Source: JAKSPM01 sp964450645
Lineage (GTDB): Bacteria > Bacillota > Clostridia > Oscillospirales > Oscillospiraceae
Direction of reading: 5' to 3'
Assembly: GCA_964450645.1 (NCBI GenBank)
Contig: CAYVEB010000038.1
Span: 1 to 11,576 of the forward strand
DNA length: 11,576 nucleotides
Below, in pieces: positions 4,772 through 11,576 of this stretch (position 1 is the stretch's first letter; each line of letters starts with the position of its first letter). Under the pieces are notes generated by a model. The model worked only from the letters and a program-made list of their open reading frames with translations, had not been told where the DNA came from and did no database searches. Made by a program: the position numbers and the translations under genes.

Positions 4772-6926
4772 TTAAAAGCCGAACAGCGCGGCGAGCTTTT
4801 GCCAGAAGGTAGTCTCCCCGGTCTCCGGCTCCACATAGGACTCGGGTTCCGGCTTTTGCACCCCTTCCGTCTTGAGCACGAACTGCACGCGCTCAACCTG
4901 GGTATTCTGATCGGATACAAAGGAGCCGACCTCCACGTCGCCCCCTGTGACGCTCCGGAGCAGCTGGTCGATCTGTTCTTGAATCTTCGCGTCCATGCCG
5001 GAGGTCTCCGCGCGCATCGTGCCAGTGCCGTCTTTCAAGTTCCCGGAGCCTTCGTACAGCTGCGCAATCCCCGCCAGCAGCTCTGCCACGCCGTCGTCCA
5101 GCGCGCCGGTCCCGTCGACAAGAGCCCCGCTCCCATTGTAAATTTCCAAAATTCCGGACAGCAGCGCGCCGGTTCCCTGGTACAAGGTCTGCGTGCCGGT
5201 TGTCAGCTCGCCGCTTCCGTTTACCANNNNNNNNNNCGTTTACCAGCTCCGCCGTTCCGCCGGATATCCGCGTGTAGCCCGCCGCGATCTGCGCTACCGC
5301 ATCCGTGTATGCGACGATTCCCGTATCCAGCTTGCTATATTCGCTGACCAACGTGTTGACCGCAGCCGACAGCGCCGACACTTGGTACCCAAGCGCCGTC
5401 AGTTTCTGCGCCATCTGACCAAGTCCCTCGTCAAAGGCCGCAAAGCCGGTTTGTAGGGTCTGCGTGCCCTCGGTGAGCTTGGCAATCTCCCCTTGCAGCG
5501 TGTTGAGATAGGTCTGCATTCCGTCAATATTGGCGTTGTTTGCGCCCAGCAGCGTCACCATCACTTGCAGCTGGGCAATCTGCGTCCGGATCTGCGTGGC
5601 GTCTAGCCCCGCAGATTCCATAACCTCCGCCTGTTCTTGCAGCGTGACAATCATTCCCTGGATCGTACTGGCCGCAACCGTGTTTGACACCTTCAATCCG
5701 GCCACATCCAGGCCATTGGCCAGCATGAGCGCCTGATAGCTTTCAAAGCTGACGCTTTGCTCCAGCGCCGCCGCGCCGGCGGCCAATTCGTCGATACCTG
5801 CCCGAATCTCTGAAGACGCCGCCGTCAACGCGGTCAATTCCTCCGTGGTGACAGACACACCGCCAAGCGCGCTTTGCAGCCGTACCAGCGCGGCCTGAAA
5901 CTGCTTGGAGCCTTCCAACAACTCCGGGGATCGCCGCTGCAACGCGTCGAGCGCGCTTTGGATTTGCAGTACGCCGGCATTGAGCGTTTTCAGCCCGCCG
6001 CTGAGTTTGACCGCGCCCGCCTGCAGGTCCGCCGCACCGGTCCGCAGCGTCGTACCGCCGCTCTGCAGACCGGCCGCCCCGCTGTGAACCGCGCCGGCTC
6101 CGCTCTGCAAGCTCTCCACGCCGCTCTGCAACTGCGTTCTGGCTCCGTTTTGCAGGGCTTCTACGCCGCTGTTCAGCTCTGCCGCGCCGTCGTCCAGCTG
6201 GCCGATCGCGTCCAGCAACTGCGTCACCTGCTCCATCAGCGCTTCATCGTCAATTTCAATCTCCAAATTGAGCGGAATCGCGTTGATGGCGATCCCCTCC
6301 ATCTCAAATTCCGTTACGGTAGCCGTGATTTCCACCGACGCGCCCTTGCCCGGCAAAATCGTGTAGGTCAGTTGCTTATCGCCGCCCACATTGGCCACCG
6401 TGGCGCCTTCCGCCACCAGATCGGCACACCGGTTCATATCCAGTGTCATCGACATCTGCAGCGCGTACGCGTCGAAAAAGCCGCGGTCGCCATCCGGGTT
6501 TGGGGTAATCTCGATGCCAATGCGCAGCTGGCCGCTTGCGCCAGCCAACTGTGCGGCGGAGCAGGCCGTGCCGTCCAGTTCATAGCGAATTGCAATGTCC
6601 CAGGGCAAATCCAGGTCGGCCTGCTCGCCTTCGTAGTAGAGTTTCCCCGCTCCAGCGTCGATGGTCACGGTGCCGTTCTCGTACTGCATCTCGTCCGTGG
6701 TGGTCATATTGCGGACGCTCGCATAATCCCCGTGGTCAACGATCTTTCCCGGCTGCTCCAGGTCGAAGATGTTCACCACATCGATCTCCCTGACGCTGCC
6801 ATCCGCGTTCAAAAGCGCATAGACTACCTCTTCCTTTCCAGGGCTATCCGCCGCGCAGGTATTGACCGGCAGCAGCAACATGGCCAAAATGGTTAGTAAC
6901 GTGACAATCTGTTTCCCATGTTTCAT
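4772..6926 (-). CDS. Secreted xxxLxxG heptad-repeat protein (interrupted by an N gap)
   Basis: A signal peptide (MKHGKQIVTLLTILAMLLLP, cleavage probably near residues 25-27) is followed by a unique domain of about 200 residues rich in beta-type segments. From about residue 235 come many heptads of the form xxxLxxG (for example SGVESLQ, TAELVNG), the pattern also seen in YhgE/Pip-type proteins. A middle part (about 360-480) is more regular coiled coil, and the C terminus (ETTFWQKLAALFGF) has no membrane anchor. The frame is broken by 10 N at 5227-5236; joined by its 9-base flanking overlap it gives 711 codons. The ATG at 6926 overlaps the stop of the upstream transporter (ATGA) and AGGAGG lies 10 bases before it. 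Function is unknown; an extracellular partner of the transporter is my inference. Confidence 0.75.
5218..5245. other. Assembly gap with 9-base overlapping flanks
   Basis: Ten N lie at 5227-5236. The nine bases before them (CGTTTACCA, 5218-5226) are identical to the nine after (5237-5245). Removing the N run and one copy of the overlap restores the reading frame and continues the heptads as TAELVNG then SGELTTG, so the gap is most simply two contig ends that overlap. Confidence 0.85.
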
Positions 6927-8980
6927 CTTGCATTTGCCTCCTGTTTCCATTTTCTTCCCATCGCCAACTTGTCAAACATCATCAGCAAGCCCGGCAGAAC
7001 CAGCAGAACGATCGCCAGAGAGAAAAGCGCGCCGCGTCCGATAAAAATACCCAATTGCGCCAGCAGACGGTTGGAGGAAATGTATCCCATCAGCAGTCCG
7101 ACCACCGTCAGCGCGCTGCCGGAAGTCAGGATCGACACCGTCACATCCGAAATCGTCTTGACCACGGCGGCTTTCTTTTCCAGCGTCCGCCGGTTTTCCC
7201 GGTATCGGTCCGTGACCAAAATCGCATAGTCCACCGTCGCGCCCAGTTGGACGGCGCTGATGATCAAATATGCGATATAGTACACTGGCGATCCCATAAA
7301 ATACGGAATGGACAAATTGAGCCAGATCGCCGTTTCAATGCTCAAAACCAAGATCAGCGGAAGGAAGAGCGACCGGAGTGTCAGCACCAGCACGACGTAT
7401 ACCGCGGCGATCGCCAGCAGATTGACCTTGATCATATCGGCGGTGACCGTCTGCTTCAAGTCGTACGTGCTCACGCCCTGCCCAGCCAAATAATAGCTGC
7501 CTGGGTAGTATTTCTCCGCCGTTGCGCGCATCTGCTCCACCAGTGAAAAGGTCGCCTCCCCTTCCGCTGGCACATCAACCGAAAGAACCATCCGGCTGTA
7601 ATGCTCCGAAATCAGCTGGGAGCGCGTCCCCTCATCCAGGTAAGACAGGGGGATCTCCGCGCCGACCGTGTCCACATACGACAAAATGCCCGTCACATGG
7701 TCAAGCGCCTGCAATTCCCGCGACAGCGCGCGCTGCGTCGCCATATCCTCCTTGGGAACCATCAGCACATACGTGTCGCTCCTGCCGAAGACTTCTTCAA
7801 TTGCGGCGGTATCTGCGCCGTACTGCGTCTCTGGGCCGAAAATGCCGGACGCGCCGTATTCATATGTATTGGCATTGGACGCCAGATAAGCCGGAACCAA
7901 CACCACCGCGAAGACGCCCACCATCGGAATTGAGATTCGCCGCACCGTTCTGCCGAACCAGCGGAAACTGGGCACCAGCGCTCTATGCCGCGTTTTATCC
8001 ATCCACCGGTACGCCATCAAAATCAGCGACGGCATAAAGAAGAAAACGGTTACCAGGCCAATCGCCACGCCCTTTGCCAGCGCCAGTCCCAAATCCGGCC
8101 CCAGGCCGAAGCGCATCAACACCAATGCTAAGAAGCCGATGACCGTTGTCAGCCCGCTGGACAAAATCGACGACGTGGATTTGCACAGGGCGTCCACCAT
8201 GGCGCTTTGCGCATCCGGCGCGTCCTCGCGGCACTCCTCAAAGCGATGAATCAAAAACACGGAGTAATCCAAAGACACCGCCAGCTGCAAAATGCTTCCG
8301 GCCGCGTTGGTCACGAAGGAGATCTCTCCAAAAATCAAATTGGTGCCGTTGTTGATTACAATCGCAATGCCTAAGCCGCCCAGTACCAGCAGCGGCTCCA
8401 ACCATGAACGTGTGGTCAAAAGCAGCACGGCAAACACAAACAGCACCGCGAAGATGGCGATCATCCGCACCTCCGCCACCGTGCTCTCAGTGGCCGCAGC
8501 GGTCGAGATCGCATTGCCGGTCATGGCGTTGTCCGGCCCGATGATCTGGCGGATGCCCGCCACCGCATCGAGCAGGCGCACGTCGTCAATCGTCACCGTG
8601 AAAAGCGCCGTGTCCTCTTTGTAATACGACCGCACCGTGTCCGCGTCCAGCATAGAAAGCGGCACCGTGATATCCGCCGCGTCATCCAGCCATGTGACCG
8701 CCGTCACGCCGTCTACTGCCTGGATGCTGGCCTTGTATTCCAGGGCCTGCGGAATCGTCACACCGCGAACCATGACCCGTGCGTTGGGAATCCCGCCTTG
8801 AAACTCCTCCCGCATCACTTCCCCGGAGACCGTAGAATGGGCATCGGCAGGGAGATAATCATGAATCTCATAGTTGACTGCAACCAGCCGCTGCAGCGAC
8901 AAGCACACAAGAAACGCGGCGACAAACAGCGTCAGCGCCAGCTTTCTGTGCCGGACCACGCATGTATAGAATTTTTGCAT
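6923..8980 (-). CDS. MMPL-family (RND superfamily) membrane transporter
   Basis: A 685-residue membrane protein with two repeated halves, each a first membrane helix, a large extracytoplasmic domain (about residues 35-170 and 370-515) and a bundle of five further helices, 12 in total. Each half carries the proton-relay Asp-Tyr pair of MMPL proteins: LDYSVFL (D238, Y239) and GATVDYAIL (D584, Y585). Length suits the Gram-positive MMPL/YdfJ-type group, which is shorter than mycobacterial MmpL proteins. Family members export lipids, peptides or drugs using the proton gradient; the substrate here cannot be read from sequence. The ATG at 8980 has AAGGAG seven to eight bases upstream. Its stop overlaps the start of the secreted heptad-repeat gene by four bases, so the two are translationally coupled and probably work together. 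Confidence 0.9.
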   Translation of the reverse strand: MQKFYTCVVRHRKLALTLFVAAFLVCLSLQRLVAVNYEIHDYLPADAHSTVSGEVMREEFQGGIPNARVMVRGVTIPQALEYKASIQAVDGVTAVTWLDDAADITVPLSMLDADTVRSYYKEDTALFTVTIDDVRLLDAVAGIRQIIGPDNAMTGNAISTAAATESTVAEVRMIAIFAVLFVFAVLLLTTRSWLEPLLVLGGLGIAIVINNGTNLIFGEISFVTNAAGSILQLAVSLDYSVFLIHRFEECREDAPDAQSAMVDALCKSTSSILSSGLTTVIGFLALVLMRFGLGPDLGLALAKGVAIGLVTVFFFMPSLILMAYRWMDKTRHRALVPSFRWFGRTVRRISIPMVGVFAVVLVPAYLASNANTYEYGASGIFGPETQYGADTAAIEEVFGRSDTYVLMVPKEDMATQRALSRELQALDHVTGILSYVDTVGAEIPLSYLDEGTRSQLISEHYSRMVLSVDVPAEGEATFSLVEQMRATAEKYYPGSYYLAGQGVSTYDLKQTVTADMIKVNLLAIAAVYVVLVLTLRSLFLPLILVLSIETAIWLNLSIPYFMGSPVYYIAYLIISAVQLGATVDYAILVTDRYRENRRTLEKKAAVVKTISDVTVSILTSGSALTVVGLLMGYISSNRLLAQLGIFIGRGALFSLAIVLLVLPGLLMMFDKLAMGRKWKQEANAR

Positions 8981-9011
8981 GTCACCACTCCTTTTTCCAT
9001 ACTGCTACAAC

Positions 9012-9017
9012 ATTATA
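9012..9017 (-). promoter_or_regulatory. -10 box of the MMPL operon
   Basis: A perfect TATAAT lies on the minus strand at 9017-9012, about 31 bases before the ATG at 8980. No good -35 hexamer is seen at the usual distance (TTTTCT at 17 bases), so the promoter may be weak or need an activator. It is back to back with the mgtE promoter. Confidence 0.5.
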
Positions 9018-9071
9018 CCGCAATTTTCGCAAGAAGAAAAGTAAAAATTTGATTTGATCCGCCGGAATTCA

Positions 9072-9100
9072 TTGACAAAGGTTCGATTTTGGGATAAACT
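9072..9100 (+). promoter_or_regulatory. Sigma-A promoter of mgtE
   Basis: A perfect TTGACA at 9072-9077 and TAAACT at 9095-9100 are separated by exactly 17 bases. Transcription should start near 9107, about 195 bases before the mgtE start codon. Confidence 0.75.
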
Positions 9101-9106
9101 ATGGGT

Positions 9107-9301
9107 TAGGCTTTAAGGAGATTACGCCTAGAAGGAGTGGAATCTATGGACGCAGGGAGTAGCAGCGGCACAGCTGGCAGTCGATGCGGCAAACGCGGCA
9201 GGCCTCTGTGTCTGGAGGTCCGCTCATAACTTTGCGCACTCCGGCCAGAGTGTTTTACTTCCTACTTGTTACATCTCATTTTCATGTTAGGAGGAACGCC
9301 T
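9107..9301 (+). promoter_or_regulatory. Long structured leader of mgtE
   Basis: The transcribed leader is much longer than a plain 5' end and contains several paired segments. TAGGC (9107-9111) can pair with GCCTA (9126-9130). GACGCAGGG (9149-9157) can form nine pairs with CTCTGTGTC (9204-9212). CACTC (9237-9241) pairs with GAGTG (9248-9252) and is followed by TTTT, a weak terminator-like hairpin. GCGGCA occurs three times inside (near 9174, 9186 and 9195). It does not match the M-box as I know it. A metal-sensing RNA or an attenuator is plausible for a magnesium transporter, but this is inference. AGGAGG at 9289-9294 is the mgtE ribosome site. Confidence 0.45.
9146..9229 (+). CDS. Possible 27-codon leader ORF upstream of mgtE
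   Basis: An ATG at 9146 is preceded by AAGGAG with eight bases of spacing and opens 27 codons ending in TAA at 9227-9229. The peptide begins MDAGSSSGTAG and continues basic and cysteine-containing, with no membrane segment or recognisable domain. It lies wholly within the mgtE leader and overlaps the 9-bp helix described there, so ribosomes on it would open that helix. It could be a regulatory leader peptide, as known upstream of some enterobacterial magnesium transporter genes, or a chance frame in a structured RNA. Confidence 0.3.
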   Translation: MDAGSSSGTAGSRCGKRGRPLCLEVRS

Positions 9302-10687
9302 ATGGCAGAGCACAAACTCATGCTTGAGAAGACGCTGACCGCGCTTCTCAACGAAAAAAAGTACATTTCTCTGCGGGATATTCTCATCACGATGAACCCG
9401 TCGGATATTGCCGCCGTTTTTGACGGACTGGAGGAAGACCGTCTTCCGCTTCTGTACCGTCTGCTGCCCAAAGAGCTGGCGGCGGATACCTTTGTGGAAA
9501 TGGGGCCGGAAGCGCAAGAGGTTCTGATCCGCGGCTTTTCCGACTCGGAACTGAAAGAAGTCGTCGACGAACTGTATGTGGACGACGCGGTGGATCTGGT
9601 GGAAGAAATGCCCGCCAATGTGATCCGCCGAATTTTGAGCCAGGCCGACCCGGAAAAGCGCAAGAGCATCAATGAAATTTTACGCTATCCGGAAAATTCC
9701 GCCGGTTCGATTATGACGACGGAGTATGTCTCCCTTCGCCCGAGTATGACGGTTTCCGAGGCGATCACGCGCATCCGCCGCACCGGCGTGGACAAGGAGA
9801 CGATTTACACCTGTTATGTGACCAAAGACCGCTATCTGCAAGGTATCGTGACTGTCAAGGATCTGCTTCTTTGTGAAAACGACGACGTGCAGATGAAGGA
9901 CATCATGCTCACCAACGTCATCTATGTCCAGACGCAGGACGACCAGGAGGAAGTGGCGCAAAAATTCTCCAAGTATAATTTCCTGGCGCTGCCGGTGTTG
10001 GATTCCGAAAAACGTATGGTGGGGATCGTCACGTTTGACGACGCCATGGACGTTATGGAAGACGAGGCTACCGAGGACATTGAAAAGATGGCTGCCATCT
10101 TGCCCTCGGATAAGACCTATATGCGTTCAAGCGTCTTGGACATCTTTAAAAAACGTATTCCCTGGCTGATGCTGCTGATGGTTTCCGCCACCTTTACGGG
10201 GATCATCATCTCCCATTACGAGGAGCAATTGGGCTCGCTGCTGTGTTTGAGCGCGTTTATGCCTATGCTCATGGACACGGCAGGCAACGCCGGTTCCCAG
10301 GCGTCTGTGACAATTATCCGTGGCCTGAGCCTGAACGAAATTGAGTTTCGGGATATTTTCGCCGTCATCTGGAAAGAAATCCGGGTTGCGGTTGTCTGCG
10401 GACTTTGTATGGCGGTTGTCTGCTTTGCCAAGGTGTATCTGGTCGACGGCCTTTTAATGGGCACCAGCGGCGTAGACCTGACCGTAGCGGCTGTGGTCGC
10501 ACTGACGCTGGCCTTGACAGTCTTACTGGCCAAAGTGGTCGGCTGTACGCTGCCTATGCTCGCCAATCAGTTGGGGCTGGACCCGGCTGTGATGGCCTCG
10601 CCGTTTATCACCACCATTGTCGACGCGCTGTCCCTGATGATCTACTTCCAGATCGCCTGCCAGCTGCTGGGCGACCGAATCGCATAG
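9302..10687 (+). CDS. mgtE: Magnesium transporter MgtE
   Basis: A 461-residue magnesium channel/transporter of the MgtE family. Residues 1-130 form the acidic helical N domain, followed by SAGSIMTTEY and two CBS domains (about 137-200 and 201-260) that sense cytoplasmic magnesium. Next come the plug helix and five membrane helices from about residue 285. The pore signature PMLMDTAGNAGSQAS (321-335) and the last helix with LGLDPAV and TTIVDALSL are present; D440 is the likely counterpart of the pore aspartate D432 of Thermus MgtE. Length is normal. The ATG at 9302 was chosen because AGGAGG lies seven bases upstream and MAEHKLM starts the family homology; the frame is open a little further back. 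It is a single-gene unit with its own promoter, leader and terminator. Confidence 0.95.
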   Translation: MAEHKLMLEKTLTALLNEKKYISLRDILITMNPSDIAAVFDGLEEDRLPLLYRLLPKELAADTFVEMGPEAQEVLIRGFSDSELKEVVDELYVDDAVDLVEEMPANVIRRILSQADPEKRKSINEILRYPENSAGSIMTTEYVSLRPSMTVSEAITRIRRTGVDKETIYTCYVTKDRYLQGIVTVKDLLLCENDDVQMKDIMLTNVIYVQTQDDQEEVAQKFSKYNFLALPVLDSEKRMVGIVTFDDAMDVMEDEATEDIEKMAAILPSDKTYMRSSVLDIFKKRIPWLMLLMVSATFTGIIISHYEEQLGSLLCLSAFMPMLMDTAGNAGSQASVTIIRGLSLNEIEFRDIFAVIWKEIRVAVVCGLCMAVVCFAKVYLVDGLLMGTSGVDLTVAAVVALTLALTVLLAKVVGCTLPMLANQLGLDPAVMASPFITTIVDALSLMIYFQIACQLLGDRIA

Positions 10688-10698
10688 TTTCAATTTTT

Positions 10699-10725
10699 AC
10701 CGCCGGGCACATGCCCGGCGGTTTT
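10699..10725 (+). terminator. Intrinsic terminator of mgtE
   Basis: ACCGCCGGGC (10699-10708) pairs perfectly with GCCCGGCGGT (10713-10722) around the loop ACAT, followed by TTT. It begins 12 bases after the mgtE stop. Confidence 0.9.
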
Positions 10726-10729
10726 ACTA

Positions 10730-11088
10730 TGCCGTTCGGAATACAACGATCTGATTGACCAGTTTATGGACGCATCGGATACCGCGTCGCTCGGCGCTAG
10801 CGGGATTATGCGCCCGATTCTGTTCGCCGGATTTTCACTCATGAGGAGGAAACGTTATTCTACGCTTTTTCCGATCTGTTTGCGGCCGGAATTTCGGAAT
10901 CAAATGTCTATTTCAGCAAACTGCAGATTGAAAATGTGTTGGCAAGTACGCTGATTAGACAATCCAGAGAAACGGGCGCTTATATCTCGGCCGAAAAAGC
11001 GGAATGGTTGTTCCCCTGTTATTTATCTGCTTATCCGAGAAAGAGAATATCAAAAACGGCTAAAATCCTTATAAATCAAGGGTTTTAG
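10730..11088 (+). pseudogene. Frameshifted remnant of an unrecognised gene
   Basis: Two plus-strand frames look like parts of one protein. The first, from about 10730, reads SEYNDLIDQFMDASDTASL until about 10790. The second, open from 10801 to a TAG at 11086-11088, reads YAPDSVRRIFTHEEETLFYAF, then SDLFAAGISESNVYFSKLQ and ENVLASTLIRQ. The second frame has no usable start and is preceded by a TAG at 10798, while the first frame turns into low-quality sequence after the same point. A single small indel near 10785-10800 would join them into a mainly helical protein of about 115 residues. No start codon with a ribosome site is visible, so the 5' end is also missing. I do not recognise the family. 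It lies between the mgtE terminator and AT-rich DNA. Confidence 0.5.
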
Positions 11089-11095
11089 CCGTTTT
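11053..11095 (+). terminator. 16-bp hairpin, probable terminator
   Basis: Bases 11053-11068 pair with 11080-11095 over 16 continuous positions (outer AAAACGGCTAAAA with TTTTAGCCGTTTT, inner TCC with GGG) around an 11-base AT-rich loop. The plus-strand tail is TTTTCTTTGTAATTTTG. It covers the stop codon of the gene remnant. The length and symmetry could also suit a recombination or attachment site. Confidence 0.55.
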
Positions 11096-11104
11096 CTTTG
11101 TAAT

Positions 11105-11123
11105 TTTGTCGCGTATTTGTCGC
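11105..11123 (+). repeat. Direct repeat TTTGTCGC x2
   Basis: TTTGTCGC occurs at 11105-11112 and again at 11116-11123, three bases apart, so the copies are 11 bases (one helical turn) out of register. ACGATA is likewise repeated just after, near 11148 and 11157. Spaced repeats like these can be protein-binding sites; none is identified here. Confidence 0.35.
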
Positions 11124-11172
11124 TTAAATCTACTTGAAGATACTAAACGATAGTGGACGATAAACAATAGTT

Positions 11173-11576
11173 CTATGCAGCTAACCATTTGTCAACACAT
11201 TGTTGAAGTCGTTCTTTCCAGTCATTCTCATCTATAGAAAGTTCACCTTGCTCTAATGCTAAATCAAGAAAACCTCGAACATCTGCCGGGACGGGTTGCG
11301 TTGTATGGTTATAAGAATTTTCCACAAGACGCATAAACTGGTCTAATTCAAGCGGTATGATTTTTGACTTTCCACCATAAAGGGCAATAGGGACGTGGTT
11401 CAATCCGTAAAAATGCGCCAAAGTGGCAGGGTTTATTGTCAGGGCAATAAAAAGACAATAGGTATCTTTTCCAGTTCGCTTTTTCAGTTGCCCATAATGA
11501 CGGGCAACAGGTTCACCCTCACTTTCATACTGCCTTTGCCCCGCTTGCAATGTAACTTCTACAGACAAGGCAAAAT
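11173..11576 (-). CDS. AlwI-family type II restriction endonuclease, C-terminal part
   Basis: The last 134 codons of a minus-strand gene whose start lies beyond the right edge. The segment LSVEVTLQAGQRQYESEGEPVARH at the window edge is the family hallmark of AlwI-type endonucleases (a conserved V-E-V-T-L strand, then a Q-Y-x-x-E-G-E-P-V stretch leading to a histidine). Further on, GKDTYCLFIALTINPATLAHFY and KSKIIPLELDQFMRLVEN also fit the family. These enzymes, related to AlwI and nicking relatives, cut double-stranded DNA outside an asymmetric site; the site here is unknown. The apparent TTG start at 11568 is only a fragment boundary, since the frame continues upstream. The DNA is clearly AT-richer than the thi, export and mgtE genes, which suggests transfer. 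A partner methyltransferase would be expected to the right of the window. Confidence 0.8.
   Translation of the reverse strand, partial: FALSVEVTLQAGQRQYESEGEPVARHYGQLKKRTGKDTYCLFIALTINPATLAHFYGLNHVPIALYGGKSKIIPLELDQFMRLVENSYNHTTQPVPADVRGFLDLALEQGELSIDENDWKERLQQCVDKWLAA

Noticed and set aside
4893..5226. Arg-rich C terminus produced by reading straight through the N run
   Set aside because: This is the wrong frame caused by the 10 N; the neighbouring frame continues the heptad repeats to a natural stop at 4772.
5874..6240. CRISPR-like array from the repeated short blocks
   Set aside because: The repeats are degenerate 21-base coding heptads without spacers; no CRISPR array is present in the window.
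4799..8624. Plus-strand frames opposite the secreted protein and MMPL genes (for example 5874-6896 and 7522-8037)
   Set aside because: They are shadows of genes with clear signal peptide, heptads and membrane motifs on the minus strand.
9107..9301. M-box magnesium riboswitch or yybP-ykoY element upstream of mgtE
   Set aside because: GTTAGG and GGAG-type fragments and AGGGAGTAGC recall parts of these consensus sequences, but the ordered conserved blocks and closing stems do not line up well enough to name either.

Overview
The window looks like GC-rich chromosomal DNA of an anaerobic Gram-positive bacterium, most likely a clostridial gut-type Firmicute. The reasons are the strong AGGAGG-type ribosome sites, clean sigma-A promoters with 17-base spacers, a TPP riboswitch that acts through an intrinsic terminator, and the use of ThiH (radical SAM, oxygen-sensitive) rather than ThiO for the thiazole branch of thiamine synthesis. 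No species can be named from this sequence alone.

Left edge (1-500): no supported intact gene. It holds four strong hairpins, at least two of them intrinsic terminators, and an internal fragment of an IS256-family transposase.

Thiamine thiazole operon (about 4355 down to 508, minus strand): a sigma-A promoter, a TPP riboswitch with a 13-bp terminator, then thiS, thiF, thiG, thiH and a last gene of the ThiE/TenI superfamily. ThiS is the sulfur carrier, ThiF activates it, ThiH makes dehydroglycine from tyrosine, and ThiG joins these with deoxyxylulose phosphate to form the thiazole. The last gene carries the TenI (thiazole tautomerase) signature rather than that of thiamine phosphate synthase. 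The operon therefore reads as the thiazole branch alone; pyrimidine synthesis and the coupling enzyme are not in the window. A 76-residue protein of unknown function lies just upstream.

Export operon (8980 down to 4772, minus strand): an MMPL/RND-type membrane transporter followed, with an ATGA stop-start overlap, by a secreted protein built largely of xxxLxxG heptad repeats. The second gene is broken by a run of 10 N. The nine bases on each side of the N run are identical, and overlapping them restores one frame of 711 codons and an unbroken heptad register. A bidirectional terminator follows.

Magnesium transporter (plus strand, divergent from the export operon): promoter, a leader of about 195 bases with paired segments and a possible 27-codon ORF, then mgtE and a clear terminator.

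Right edge (10730-11576): a frameshifted gene remnant, a 16-bp hairpin, short direct repeats in noticeably AT-richer DNA, and the C-terminal part of an AlwI-family type II restriction endonuclease running off the edge. This end looks like acquired or decaying accessory DNA. I found no clearly new multi-gene system. The points most worth following are the mgtE leader, the MMPL/heptad-protein pair, the TenI identity and the restriction gene cut by the right edge.
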